This document shows, in pieces, positions 9,587-18,493 of a stretch of DNA of 64,000 bases (position 1 is the first letter of the stretch; the number at the start of each line of letters is the position of its first letter). The stretch covers positions 124,001 through 188,000 of the forward strand of contig NZ_CP104067.1 in NCBI RefSeq assembly GCF_026651875.1, in the 5' to 3' direction. The notes beneath the pieces are model-generated. The model was given only the letters and a program-made list of their open reading frames with translations, had not been told where the DNA came from and made no database searches. The stretch comes from Alicyclobacillus fastidiosus (GTDB lineage Bacteria; Bacillota; Bacilli; Alicyclobacillales; Alicyclobacillaceae). Both the position numbers and the translations under genes were made by a program.

Positions 9587-11467
9587 ATGGAGAAAACGCC
9601 ATTCAAAGCGGAATCCAAGAGACTGCTGGAGATGATGATTCATTCCATCTACTCCAATCGTGAGATTTTCCTGAGGGAGTTAATTTCGAACGCCAGCGAT
9701 GCCATTGACAAGCTCTACTACAAGGCACTGGGTGACGACAACTTATCGTTTGACAAGGGCGATTACTTTATCAAGGTAGCTCCCGATAAGGCAAGCAGAA
9801 CGCTGACCATTACGGACACAGGTATTGGCATGACGCGGGATGAGTTGGAAAACAATTTGGGTGTGATCGCTCAAAGTGGATCCCTGGCCTTCAAGCGCGA
9901 AAACGAACTGGAAGATGGACATGGGATTATTGGTCAGTTCGGGGTTGGTTTTTATTCAGCGTTCATGGTGGCAGACGCGGTCACGGTCATTAGCAGAGCT
10001 TTTGGAAGCGAGACTGCGTTTAAGTGGGAATCGTCTGGGGTGGACGGATACACAATTGAGCCAACCCAGAAGGATACCGCCGGTACAGAGATTATCTTGA
10101 AGCTCAAAGAGAGTACGGAAGATGAGAATTACGACGATTACTTGGATGAGTATCGGTTGAGATCGATCATCAAGAAGTATTCGGACTTTATTCGTTATCC
10201 CATCAAAATGGACGTCACATTGCGAAGGCCGAAAGAAGGTAACGTTGGGGAATTCGAGGAGTATCGGGAAGAGCAAACCATCAACAGCATGGTTCCGATT
10301 TGGAGAAGGAATAAGAACGAACTCACCGATGAAGACTACGAGAATTTCTACATGGAGAAGCATTATGGGTTTGATAAGCCGCTGCAGCATCTCCACATCA
10401 GCGTAGATGGTGCGGTGAGATATAACGCAATTTTGTATATCCCTGAGAAGACACCGTTCAACTATTACAGCAAGGAATATGAAAAGGGACTGGAACTGTA
10501 TTCGAACGGTGTCCTCATCATGGGCAAATGCCCGGACCTGCTTCCGGACTACTATAGCTTTGTGAAGGGTATCGTCGATTCGGAGGACTTGTCGCTGAAC
10601 ATCTCGCGTGAGATTTTGCAGCAGGATAAGCAAGTGAAACTTATCGCGAAGAACATCAAGAGCAAGATCACGAGTCAGTTGCAGCGACTTTTGAAAGACG
10701 ATCGCGACAAGTATGAAGTGTTTTATAAAGCATTTGGTACCCAACTGAAGTATGGGGTCTATAGTGACTTCGGTGCGAACAAGGACGTGTTGCAGGACCT
10801 GTTGATGTTCTACTCGTCCAAGGAAAAGAAACTGGTCACTTTGGCTGAATACGTGTCGAGAATGCCTGAAGAGCAGAAGTACATTTACTATGCTACAGGG
10901 GAGACGTACGAGCGGATCGACAAGTTGCCGCAGACGGAACTGGTCGCTGATAAGGGTTACGAAATCCTTTACTTCACCGAAGACGTGGATGAGTTCGCCA
11001 TCAAGGTGATGATGAGTTATCAGGATAAGGAATTTAAATCGGTATCCAGTGGTGATTTGGGGATAGAGACCGGGGACAATCCCGAGCAGACAGAAGCAGA
11101 GGCGAATGAGAACCGGGCTTTGTTTGATGAGATGAAGGAAATCCTAGGGGACAAAGTCAAGGATGTGAGGATTTCTAAACGGCTGAAAAACCATCCTGTA
11201 TGCTTGACGGCGGATGGCGAAATTACCATTGAAATGGAAAAAGTCCTGAAGGCCATGCCGAACAACCAGAACATTAAAGCAGACAAGGTATTGGAAATTA
11301 ACATCAACCACGATGTATTTCAGTCGCTGCGAACGGCCTTTGAAGATGACAAAGAGAAATTGCGTCTTTACACACATTTGCTCTACAATCAGGCGCTTTT
11401 GATTGAGGGATTGCCTGTCGAAGATCCGGTGGACTTCACGAATGACATTTGCAAAATCATGGTGTGA
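9587..11467 (+). CDS. htpG: Chaperone HtpG (Hsp90)
   Basis: Bacterial Hsp90 ATP-dependent chaperone, 626 aa, the usual full length. The N-terminal GHKL ATPase domain shows [21 protein letters not shown] and [13 protein letters not shown]. The middle domain follows from about residue 230, with the catalytic-loop region [11 protein letters not shown]. The dimerisation domain ends the protein, and as in other bacteria there is no MEEVD tail. The ATG at 9587 follows AAAGGGG. It is monocistronic, with its own promoter and CIRCE. Confidence 0.97.
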   Translation: MEKTPFKAESKRLLEMMIHSIYSNREIFLRELISNASDAIDKLYYKALGDDNLSFDKGDYFIKVAPDKASRTLTITDTGIGMTRDELENNLGVIAQSGSLAFKRENELEDGHGIIGQFGVGFYSAFMVADAVTVISRAFGSETAFKWESSGVDGYTIEPTQKDTAGTEIILKLKESTEDENYDDYLDEYRLRSIIKKYSDFIRYPIKMDVTLRRPKEGNVGEFEEYREEQTINSMVPIWRRNKNELTDEDYENFYMEKHYGFDKPLQHLHISVDGAVRYNAILYIPEKTPFNYYSKEYEKGLELYSNGVLIMGKCPDLLPDYYSFVKGIVDSEDLSLNISREILQQDKQVKLIAKNIKSKITSQLQRLLKDDRDKYEVFYKAFGTQLKYGVYSDFGANKDVLQDLLMFYSSKEKKLVTLAEYVSRMPEEQKYIYYATGETYERIDKLPQTELVADKGYEILYFTEDVDEFAIKVMMSYQDKEFKSVSSGDLGIETGDNPEQTEAEANENRALFDEMKEILGDKVKDVRISKRLKNHPVCLTADGEITIEMEKVLKAMPNNQNIKADKVLEININHDVFQSLRTAFEDDKEKLRLYTHLLYNQALLIEGLPVEDPVDFTNDICKIMV

Positions 11468-11547
11468 CGGATTAAAAAAACGTACGTTCACCAAACCCGA
11501 ACAAAAAGCACGACCTAGCACTCACTTTTCAAACCATCGAACATCGC

Positions 11548-11586
11548 GACAGATACCGCCGTTTATTCACTTCGGTCGGTACTGTC
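11548..11586 (+). terminator. Hairpin after htpG
   Basis: GACAG and TACCG (11548-11558, one bulged A) pair with CGGTA and CTGTC (11577-11586). The T/C-rich GCTTCTTTTC follows. It lies 80 bp after the htpG stop and is a fair terminator candidate. Confidence 0.5.
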
Positions 11587-11742
11587 GCTTCTTTTCTGAT
11601 AGAGGGCCGCTCAGATTGTTGCTATAGGCTTCCCCTTATGCCGGAAAACCAGCAGGACAGATATACACCCCTCCGATACATCCATGAACAGAGGGATTTC
11701 CTTGCAAAATGTCAAAATAGACAAATAGAGGGGGAATGAGCG

Positions 11743-12147
11743 TTGGCATTAAGCAAGTTGTTTTATGCATGCTCGGTACTGTTAGTTGTTTACGTTGGTC
11801 TGTCCAGCACTTTTATCATGAACGCGTATCTCATGCTTGCACAATGGCTAGTTATCTTACTCATCATGAACATTTGGGGAACTGTCGTGAAGCGTTCCGT
11901 TCATTACGGCACATGGTTTGCTATATGCGGCTGGTTTGTAGCGTTAATCATCCAACAGTTTACTGTGTTTGTAATGCAATGCGAAAAGGGAGGAGCACTA
12001 GGCGACTTCTACTCAGCGATCAACTATTTAGAACATGACTTACATCAAACGTTCATTGGAATTCTTATGATTGTTCCTGCCATTCCGACTGGATACGTTT
12101 GCAGTTGGATTACCAAAAAAGCAATGTACCGCACGATAGTTGGTTAA
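11743..12147 (+). CDS. Small four-helix membrane protein, unknown
   Basis: 134-aa protein that I do not recognise. Four hydrophobic segments are visible, at about residues 6-28, 30-48, 56-76 and 100-124. A short polar stretch with acidic and histidine residues (YLEHDLHQ) lies between the last two. TTG 11743 follows GAGGGGG. An overlapping frame from ATG 11736 gives a non-membrane, cysteine- and histidine-rich peptide that looks like a shadow. The gene stands alone and converges on the GH53 gene. Function unknown. Confidence 0.6.
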   Translation: MALSKLFYACSVLLVVYVGLSSTFIMNAYLMLAQWLVILLIMNIWGTVVKRSVHYGTWFAICGWFVALIIQQFTVFVMQCEKGGALGDFYSAINYLEHDLHQTFIGILMIVPAIPTGYVCSWITKKAMYRTIVG

Positions 12148-12174
12148 GAGGCGGCCTTCTTTTATACCTCTTAA
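12144..12174. terminator. Convergent hairpin
   Basis: TTAAGAGG (12144-12151) and CCTCTTAA (12167-12174) are perfect complements around a T-rich loop. The left arm includes the stop codon of the small membrane protein. It may serve that gene. The end of the GH53 gene on the other strand is about 150 bp away. Confidence 0.5.
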
Positions 12175-12326
12175 GACCCGCAAATGCCGAGCAGCATAGG
12201 GCGCTCCTATTCACTGGAAATGGCCATAGGGACGCCCGAATCTGTCATCTGCTCGTATCTACAGACTCAAGCACCCCTTCTGGCCCACGACCCCATGTGG
12301 CCCATTCCTTGGCCGTTACAGAGAGA

Positions 12327-15155
12327 TCACCCTTCTAACCTCTCCAGCGGCAGGATACCCGTTCGTACAAGTTTTACGTCATCGAGGTAGCCCCAATAGT
12401 TTGGGCTGCCCGTGGCCGTGAAAGAAATCGTACATGTTCCATCCGTGACGTAAATGTCGTTCACGTCAAACTCGTTCCATTGATTCCAACCGTTCGCTGC
12501 GACGCCTTCGTTGATGACATTTGTCGAGCGTTTCCCGATTGGCGTTTGCGCGGAGAGCGTCAGCGTGGCTAGAGATGGATCGTTCGTCGCCATCCCGTCG
12601 GAGTTGAGTAACATGTTGTTTGCGCCCGCGGACTCGGCAGATAACGTGTATACGCCGTTTTCTAATCCGGTGACCTTTTGCGACAACGTAAACGAATAAC
12701 TCTTCGACGACCAGTATTTGAACTGACCGGAGCCCTCATAGACCACACCGGGTGTCGAATCCTGCGTCGCGTCAAACGCGTACGTCGAATTGTCCGTGCC
12801 TTCGGTTACGCCGGAGAGCGTCCAAGGGGAGAGGGATCCCTGTTGATTGAAACCGCCATTTTGAATCGCCGAATTGGATGTCGCGTCGTTGGTTGTCAAA
12901 TCGTACGTGGTTACAGTACTTTGCGAATATCCTGGCGCTACCGCGTAGACCTTCAGCTCTGTGTTGGCACCGATTTGGACCCGCCCGGTGTAGACGTTCG
13001 TCACGCTGGAGGAGGTTGTATCCCCCGGCTCACTTCCGTCCGTTGTGTAGTAAATCGTGGCACCAGGTGTCGGGCTCGACAGTGTGATGTACGGCGTATT
13101 TGCGGGTACCGTTGCGTCACTTTGCAGCGCCGTGCCATCCGGTGCATACGCCGTGACGGCTTGGGTTTGCGTAGCGGTAGACGATACGGGCGGCAATCCA
13201 AAATACAAGTCATCGACATCTCCCCAATCGCCCGGTGCGCCATTGAAATTCACACCAATCGTGCACTGTCCCGAGGTGACCGTCACCTGGACCCTGTACT
13301 GTTTCCAGACGTTCCAGCCGGACGGCGTAAAATTCTGCTGTACCGTTGCGCTTGGGTCTGTCGCGTCATACCCAGAGGCATACAAGAAAGGTACGGCGGA
13401 GCCGCTCGCAGAACCCTCGCCCCAGACAGAGAGTGTATAGGTGCCGTCCGGAAGACCTGTAATCGTTTGGGACACGGTGTCGTTACTGAATGCATCTGCG
13501 CTCCAGTAGTGGATGTCGGATGTTCCGGTGTGTGGCGTGATGTTGCCTCCTGTGGCCGGTGCCGCGACGGAAGCATCTGAACTCGTCCATCCGTCGGCTC
13601 CATTCTCGAACCCTGGATTCGTTACCAAATTTTTTGGTTGATCCGGCTGCACTGTGACAATGGCACTCGCTGCCTTCGGGTCGCCAAGAATCGTGCCGTA
13701 TACCGTGTAGACCCCCGGCTTGGACAAATCGGCGGTAGACGTATCCCAACTGCTTACAGCCGTCTGCTTGTAATAGCCGTCGCTATATTGACCTTCCACG
13801 GTGGATGGCAGGGTCAGCGTTCCGCCTACCGAGGTGGATACGGTGACGGGATCGGCAGATACAAAGTTGGATGGCGGCGTAGTGTTCGACGTCCGAACCA
13901 AGTTGAACACGTTCATCGAGGGAAGTGCGTGACCGTTGAAATCAAAGAGTGCCTGGTTCTCCCAACTGCTGCCTTGTCCCGCTGTCCAACCCGTTGCGTC
14001 GCCAGGGAGCCAATCAGACCCCCAGTAGAACATGCCCAGCCCCATGTCGTTTGGCACATTTGCCACATTGTTGATCACGTCGCGAATCTCTTCCGCCTGC
14101 CCTTGGGGAGTGGGCGTGTAGCCTGCGGTGTAGGCGGCATTTTGATCGAAGGTGTTGATGGTGTTGTCACCTTGCGCCAACGTCCAGCCTTCCGATGTCT
14201 CTGCCACGATGACTGGCTTATGGTACATACTCGCGAGTGTGTCCAGGATGTTCGAGTCTTGCGCCATGGTTCCGTGATAATACGGGTAATACGAGATTCC
14301 GATGACGTCGAAGTCGACCGCCGTACTGCCAGTCGTCCACGTATTCAAGTCACTCGTGAACGTACCGACGCTGCCACTGGAGTCTCCCGCGAGGTGAAGC
14401 ACAATCTTGATTTTGCGGTTGGGATCGTTGGCGTTTGGGTCAGCGGCGCGAACGGCAGATGCGGCCTTCTGTAACAACGGAGCGGCCGCAGTTGCGGATT
14501 CCCCGTCGGGCCACAAAATACCGTTGTTAATCTCGTTTCCGATTTGAACCATGTTGGGCAGTACACCTTGCGCGTTCATGGTTTTCAACGTGTTGTAGGT
14601 AAAATTGTAAATGTCATTTTGGAGTGCTGTACCGTGATCGTTGGCCCATGCTTTCGGTTTGTTCTGTTCGCCTGGGTCGGCCCAGAAGTCGCTGTATTGA
14701 AAGTCGAGGAGGACTTTCATACCCAGTGCCTTGGCCTGTTTGGCAATCGAAATATCTGCCGCAAGGTCGTCATTTCCTCCGCCAAGTGGCTGACCGAGCG
14801 CATTGGTGGGGTCGTTCCACAGGCGGAGGCGGATGTAGTTGACACCGTGGTTCTTGAGAATTTGCAGGCAGTTTTCTTGAAGTCCATCGCTGTCGTAAAA
14901 CTTCTTATTCGCTTGCTCGAGGGCATAGAGTTCAGAGACGTCTGCGCCCATGATAAAGTCACTTCTCTGCCCATTTTGTAACGCGGGTACGGGCGCTACG
15001 GAAACCGAATTTGGGTTTGTTGTGTTCGTCGCTGCGCCGCGCCCCGGATTTGAAACGTCCGCGTAGGACGTCAGTGGACACGCCGTCATGAGGAAGGCGA
15101 CCGACAATGTGGTCGCGATGGTTGCCCTGATCGACATCTTCATCCGTCTAGGCAT
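12327..15155 (-). CDS. Secreted endo-beta-1,4-galactanase (GH53), multidomain
   Basis: 942-aa extracellular arabinogalactan endo-1,4-beta-galactosidase. A signal peptide covers residues 1-32. Cys26 lies in a weak lipobox-like MTAC, so lipid anchoring cannot be excluded. The GH53 (beta/alpha)8 domain spans about 65-430, with acid/base Glu208 (GNEIN) and nucleophile Glu319 (VAETSEGW). A bacterial Ig-like domain follows (about 440-520). Two galactan-binding, CBM61-like modules (about 525-680 and 790-935) flank a chitobiase-type linker with YYTTDGSEPG. It should cut pectic galactan to oligomers for the importer at 17155-20306. The ATG at 15155 follows AGGAGA. A cre-like site lies at 15240. No sortase or SLH anchor is seen. 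Confidence 0.9.
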   Translation of the reverse strand: MPRRMKMSIRATIATTLSVAFLMTACPLTSYADVSNPGRGAATNTTNPNSVSVAPVPALQNGQRSDFIMGADVSELYALEQANKKFYDSDGLQENCLQILKNHGVNYIRLRLWNDPTNALGQPLGGGNDDLAADISIAKQAKALGMKVLLDFQYSDFWADPGEQNKPKAWANDHGTALQNDIYNFTYNTLKTMNAQGVLPNMVQIGNEINNGILWPDGESATAAAPLLQKAASAVRAADPNANDPNRKIKIVLHLAGDSSGSVGTFTSDLNTWTTGSTAVDFDVIGISYYPYYHGTMAQDSNILDTLASMYHKPVIVAETSEGWTLAQGDNTINTFDQNAAYTAGYTPTPQGQAEEIRDVINNVANVPNDMGLGMFYWGSDWLPGDATGWTAGQGSSWENQALFDFNGHALPSMNVFNLVRTSNTTPPSNFVSADPVTVSTSVGGTLTLPSTVEGQYSDGYYKQTAVSSWDTSTADLSKPGVYTVYGTILGDPKAASAIVTVQPDQPKNLVTNPGFENGADGWTSSDASVAAPATGGNITPHTGTSDIHYWSADAFSNDTVSQTITGLPDGTYTLSVWGEGSASGSAVPFLYASGYDATDPSATVQQNFTPSGWNVWKQYRVQVTVTSGQCTIGVNFNGAPGDWGDVDDLYFGLPPVSSTATQTQAVTAYAPDGTALQSDATVPANTPYITLSSPTPGATIYYTTDGSEPGDTTSSSVTNVYTGRVQIGANTELKVYAVAPGYSQSTVTTYDLTTNDATSNSAIQNGGFNQQGSLSPWTLSGVTEGTDNSTYAFDATQDSTPGVVYEGSGQFKYWSSKSYSFTLSQKVTGLENGVYTLSAESAGANNMLLNSDGMATNDPSLATLTLSAQTPIGKRSTNVINEGVAANGWNQWNEFDVNDIYVTDGTCTISFTATGSPNYWGYLDDVKLVRTGILPLERLEG

Positions 15156-15239
15156 CGAATTCTCTCCTGTCTGTTTGAATAGAACTGCACATCGATGCGC
15201 AATGCTGTAAAATTGTGCGTTAGATCATGCCAGGTGAAG

Positions 15240-15253
15240 ATAAAGCGCTTTCA
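15240..15253 (-). promoter_or_regulatory. cre/LacI-type operator upstream of GH53
   Basis: Read on the minus strand, TGAAAGCGCTTTAT matches the cre consensus TGWAARCGYTWNCW at 13 of 14 positions and has the AAAGCGCTTT palindrome at its core. It is 85 bp upstream of the GH53 start. CcpA or the adjacent LacI protein could bind. Confidence 0.6.
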
Positions 15254-15325
15254 CTTACCTTCAGATAAAACGATCCGCCACCTCCACGTCAGGATGTCTC
15301 TCACAAAAATTCGCTTGCCTTCTCG

Positions 15326-15344
15326 TGTGAAATCGAGGCCACAT
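15326..15344 (+). repeat. 19-bp dispersed repeat, copy 1
   Basis: TGTGAAATCGAGGCCACAT. It matches three other copies at 16803, 16826 and 16951 with at most two differences (consensus TGTGAAATCGAGRCCAYAT). It is non-coding. Confidence 0.75.
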
Positions 15345-15564
15345 GCTTCAAAATCAAAATCATTATATGGATGGGCCGCGGACCGGTCAACTAAATTTTC
15401 CGACGGATGATAGAAAGAAGAGCCTGTGATGGCTGTCTGAAAGATTCCCATCTGCCGTCGTAAGTCAAGTCATCTGCTTGCGGAAATGCCTAGTTGCACG
15501 TAAAATTTAACTTTGAACTCCGCCCCAATTCTCAAGCGCCAATCGAACGAGGTAAATGAGACAA

Positions 15565-15578
15565 TGAATGCGTTTGCT
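15565..15578 (+). promoter_or_regulatory. cre/LacI-type operator before LacI gene
   Basis: TGAATGCGTTTGCT matches the cre consensus at 13 of 14 positions. It lies 46 bp upstream of the TTG start, which fits autoregulation by the LacI protein or control by CcpA. Confidence 0.55.
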
Positions 15579-15623
15579 TAGAACGGTGTGAGGGAAGAGA
15601 GCTGGTTCAAGGAGGGACCCCTT

Positions 15624-16637
15624 TTGGCTACTAGTCGTGATGTCGCAAAACTAGCGGGGGTATCGCCCGCAACGGTTTCCCGCGTGTTGAATAACAGTGG
15701 GTATGTCGCTGCGGATGTGCGGGAGCGGGTCAACCAGGCCATCCGCGACTTGAACTATGTGCCGAACCGGCTTGCTCAAGGCTTGCGAAAACAACACTAT
15801 GGGCAAATTGCGTGCGTGATGCCGTCGATTCGAAACCCTTTCTATCACGAGATCGTCATGGGGATAGAGGAGTCAGGTCTGACTAAGGGGTACACGTTTT
15901 CACTGTTCAATCGCGTTTCGAAGAAAGAGGATTATCTAAAAGTGATCCTCGAGGGCTTTTATGATGGGATTATCTTTCTTTCGCCGTTTGAAGTTGAGAA
16001 AGTCTACGACATCGCGGAAATCGCCAAGGAGATCCCAACCGTCGTGTACTCGGATAGGGGCCATGCGTTTGGCGTGCCACACGTGTATGTGGATTTAAGG
16101 GCCGCCATGAGAACGAATGTCACCCAGTTGATTGAGGAAGGGCACGAACAGATTCTGTTTCTCGGTTACGAGTTTACCGAGGAATCCGAAAACCCCAGAT
16201 TTCAAGGGTATCTGGATGCCATGACGGCGCATAGGTTAAAGGTGCCAAGCGGTCTTTTGCAGTTTATCCCCGACTTTACGGACACATTGTCCATGGGGTA
16301 CGAATCCACGTCTCGCGTGTTGAGAGCGGGATGCCCCTTTACTGCCATCGCGGCCTCCAATGACCTTCTCGCCATTGGTGCCATGCGCGCGGTGAAGGAC
16401 AGTGGGCTGGTTGTTCCAGAGGATATTAGTGTCACGGGGGTAGACGATATTGAAATGGCCAGGGCCATCACTCCCACACTCACCACGACAAGGATACCAA
16501 AGCACAAAATTGGTCGCATCTTGATGGATTTATTACTCGCGCAGATCGAAGAAAACGACCTCGAGGAGAAAGTCATCGAGGTGTCCACGGAGATCATTCA
16601 CCGGGAGTCGACGCGGGGATGGCGTTCAAATCGTTGA
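15624..16637 (+). CDS. LacI-family regulator of galactan genes (GanR-like)
   Basis: 337-aa repressor. The N-terminal helix-turn-helix TSRDVAKLAGVSPATVSRVL and hinge helix are followed by a periplasmic-binding-protein-like effector domain, where IAASNDLLAIGAM and VTGVDDIEMARAITPTLTT are typical. The open frame begins at 15588, but TTG 15624 puts the HTH at the very N-terminus and has AGGAGGG at ideal spacing. Between the galactanase and importer genes, it is the likely repressor of both, with galactose or galactobiose as probable inducer (inferred). It resembles the second LacI protein at 23500-24528 along its whole length. Confidence 0.85.
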   Translation: MATSRDVAKLAGVSPATVSRVLNNSGYVAADVRERVNQAIRDLNYVPNRLAQGLRKQHYGQIACVMPSIRNPFYHEIVMGIEESGLTKGYTFSLFNRVSKKEDYLKVILEGFYDGIIFLSPFEVEKVYDIAEIAKEIPTVVYSDRGHAFGVPHVYVDLRAAMRTNVTQLIEEGHEQILFLGYEFTEESENPRFQGYLDAMTAHRLKVPSGLLQFIPDFTDTLSMGYESTSRVLRAGCPFTAIAASNDLLAIGAMRAVKDSGLVVPEDISVTGVDDIEMARAITPTLTTTRIPKHKIGRILMDLLLAQIEENDLEEKVIEVSTEIIHRESTRGWRSNR

Positions 16638-16676
16638 ATGCTGAACCGAGTTAACATATCCATCAAATATTGGTGA

Positions 16677-16706
16677 TTGACACGGTATCGAACCGAGTTC
16701 TATTAT
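16677..16706 (+). promoter_or_regulatory. Sigma-A promoter of galactan importer operon
   Basis: TTGACA (16677-16682), 18 bp, TATTAT (16701-16706). Both hexamers are close to consensus. The start of transcription would fall within the operator-like site that follows. Confidence 0.65.
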
Positions 16707-16719
16707 TAAATCGCTTACA
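16706..16719 (+). promoter_or_regulatory. LacI/cre-type operator at transcription start
   Basis: TTAAATCGCTTACA fits the CG-centred LacI/cre pattern at 12 of 14 positions. It overlaps the last -10 base and the expected start site, a classic repression position. Confidence 0.45.
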
Positions 16720-16802
16720 TTTCGACTTTTTCGACAAGGTTGGCGAACGCGATTTCTGGTTAGCCTCGTTCCTGTGTGGAATACGGCCTTTTTGACAGAC
16801 AA

Positions 16803-16821
16803 ATATGGCCTCGATTTCACA
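16803..16821 (-). repeat. 19-bp dispersed repeat, copy 2
   Basis: On the minus strand TGTGAAATCGAGGCCATAT. It lies 23 bp from copy 3 in the same orientation. Confidence 0.75.
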
Positions 16822-16825
16822 CGTA

Positions 16826-16844
16826 ATATGGTCTCGATTTCACA
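16826..16844 (-). repeat. 19-bp dispersed repeat, copy 3
   Basis: On the minus strand TGTGAAATCGAGACCATAT. It forms a tight direct pair with copy 2. Confidence 0.75.
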
Positions 16845-16950
16845 CTGGAATGAAAGGCGTATCTCGTGTTTTCTGAGCTGTGGTTGAGATTCTGCTCTAC
16901 CGTTTAGGTGTGAATTTTGGTTTTTCGATTTGAAACGGTCGCTATTCGTT

Positions 16951-16969
16951 TGTGAAATCGAGACCACAT
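16951..16969 (+). repeat. 19-bp dispersed repeat, copy 4
   Basis: TGTGAAATCGAGACCACAT. It is inverted relative to copies 2 and 3 and in the same orientation as copy 1. Confidence 0.75.
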
Positions 16970-17154
16970 TCATCGACCAGAGCGAGCGCAGACCCGTTGA
17001 CCGCGCGATTGGGGAGAGCCTGAGTGCCATCATGGTTCGGGAACGGAGGGCGGCAACCAAACGGAAAAACGCGAAATGACTTTCTACGTGGGCACGCTCG
17101 CAGTACAAATTCAGCGCTAGTTTCGATACCAAATGAAAGAGGGGCAAATGAAAA

Positions 17155-18411
17155 ATGGAGAAACGAAATGTCAAACTGCTTGCGCTAGGAGTTCTATCCC
17201 TTGCGGGACTTTTGTCAGGTTGCGGTGCCAGCACTTCCGGAAGCGGCAGCTCGGGCGCTGGGGACCAGACTTCGACAAGTATTCCGAAAGGCATCACGCT
17301 TCATGTTCTCTCCTATTGGCAACCAGAAGAGATGACCGTGATCAAACAGCTCGCTGCAAAGTGGGGCAAAGAGCACGGGGATACGGTTGTCGTGGAACAG
17401 AACTCGGCCACTGGCAGTGACAAGTTCTCCAACTGGGCTCAGGAAGTTCGCGCGGGTACCGGCCCGGACGTCGCCATCGCGATGCCGTCCGATAACTTGG
17501 GCACATTTTACCAAGAAGGGCTGCTCGCACCGGCCACATTGATGAACCCCTCCGATTACCCCTCCCAGGTCGCTGAAGGTGTAAAAATGGGTGGGAATTA
17601 TTACGCATACCCTGTCGCTGCGCAGAGTGTAGCGCTCATGTACAACAAGAAGGAAATTTCGACGCCGCCTACCACTTGGAATGAGTTTGTGAAAGATGCA
17701 AACAAGTACGGCTTTAACATGGCTCAGGAGCAATTCTATTACGATTACGTCTTCCTCGGCGGTATGGGTGGCTACATTTTCAAGGACAACAACGGCACGC
17801 TTGACCCGAACGACATCGGTCTAGCGAACTCAGGTGCAGTCGCTGGGTTCCAGCTCTTGCAAGACATGGACCAGAAGTACCACTGGATGAATCCGAGTGT
17901 GGATCAAAGCGTTGCAACGAGTCAGTTTGACAACGGAAAAGTAGGCATGTTCATCAGTGGTCCGTGGGACGTTGCCGCAGCGCAAAAGGCGGGGATTCAA
18001 GTGGGGGTTGCACCAATTCCAACACTTCCGAACGGCAAGCCTGGCACTCCGCTCATCAGTAACTTGACGGCGATTGTGAGCGACAAGTCAAAGAACATGG
18101 CCGCAGCACAGTCGTTAGCTCAATACCTGACGAACTCTGCCGCAGAATTGCAGTACTTCAAGGCGGATGCAGACCTGCCAGCCCTCAGCAGCCTGCAGAC
18201 CAACTCGACCATCACGAGCGATCCGATTGCGAAGGGTTTTGTCGATCAGCTCAATACAGCCGTCGCGACCCCAAATATCGCTCAAATGCAAGCGGTGTAC
18301 AGCGCTCAATCCGTCATTCCATCGATTCTCAGTGGCAAGTTGTCCGCTGCTGAAGGGGCAAAACAGTACGTGAATAATACGAAGTCGGCCATCAGTGTTC
18401 AACAAGGATAA
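17155..18411 (+). CDS. Galacto-oligosaccharide ABC binding lipoprotein (GanS-like)
   Basis: 418-aa family 1 extracellular sugar-binding protein. A lipoprotein signal ends in LLSGC, with Cys23 as the lipidation site. A short Ser/Gly linker and the mature domain follow, with WNEFVKDANKYG and the closing-lobe GKVGMFISGPWD typical of maltose/galactan binding proteins. The ATG at 17155 is preceded by GAGGGG. An earlier ATG at 17148 is out of frame. It is the first gene of an operon with two permeases, GH42 and GH53, as in B. subtilis ganSPQAB. An 11-bp hairpin follows the stop, a usual way to keep binding-protein mRNA in excess. Confidence 0.87.
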   Translation: MEKRNVKLLALGVLSLAGLLSGCGASTSGSGSSGAGDQTSTSIPKGITLHVLSYWQPEEMTVIKQLAAKWGKEHGDTVVVEQNSATGSDKFSNWAQEVRAGTGPDVAIAMPSDNLGTFYQEGLLAPATLMNPSDYPSQVAEGVKMGGNYYAYPVAAQSVALMYNKKEISTPPTTWNEFVKDANKYGFNMAQEQFYYDYVFLGGMGGYIFKDNNGTLDPNDIGLANSGAVAGFQLLQDMDQKYHWMNPSVDQSVATSQFDNGKVGMFISGPWDVAAAQKAGIQVGVAPIPTLPNGKPGTPLISNLTAIVSDKSKNMAAAQSLAQYLTNSAAELQYFKADADLPALSSLQTNSTITSDPIAKGFVDQLNTAVATPNIAQMQAVYSAQSVIPSILSGKLSAAEGAKQYVNNTKSAISVQQG

Positions 18412-18433
18412 TTCTTTTCAAGTGGATGGTGTT

Positions 18434-18462
18434 CGGACGGGTGATAAGCATTCACCCGTCCG
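18434..18462 (+). terminator. Intercistronic hairpin after binding-protein gene
   Basis: An 11-bp perfect stem (18434-18444 with 18452-18462) encloses a 7-nt loop. No T-run follows, so read-through into the permease genes is expected. It probably acts as an mRNA 3' stabiliser or partial terminator. Confidence 0.6.
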
Positions 18463-18493
18463 TTCCCTCTACTCAGGGAACGGGGGGGTTCAC

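Larger units (their letters stand above)
15156..15623. other. Divergent control region, GH53 / LacI regulator
   Basis: 468 bp without a gene. It holds a cre/LacI-type site at 15240-15253 (towards GH53), one copy of the 19-bp repeat at 15326-15344, and a second operator-like site at 15565-15578 just before the regulator gene. Confidence 0.6.
16638..17154. other. Long leader and promoter region of importer operon
   Basis: 517 bp without a credible gene. Near its start are a strong promoter (16677-16706) and an operator-like site at 16706-16719. GAACCGAGTT occurs twice (16643-16652 and 16690-16699). Three copies of the 19-bp repeat follow. The binding-protein gene would thus have a leader of more than 400 nt unless a second promoter exists. 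Confidence 0.6.

Noticed and set aside
9956..10744. 262-codon minus-strand frame inside htpG
   Set aside because: Antisense shadow of a highly conserved gene; no ribosome site or family.
11736..12038. 100-codon frame overlapping the small membrane protein
   Set aside because: Its composition (Cys, His, Arg rich) is that of a frame-shifted hydrophobic gene; the overlapping membrane frame is preferred.
12678..13580. 300-codon plus-strand open frame opposite the secreted GH53 gene
   Set aside because: It is very rich in Arg and Cys and lies fully antisense to a gene with clear domains. It is a G/C-driven shadow, as is the 278-codon frame at 13638-14474.
16626..17297. 223-codon minus-strand frame across the leader of the importer operon
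   Set aside because: It runs antisense into the signal peptide of the binding protein, has no family resemblance and covers promoter, operator and repeats.
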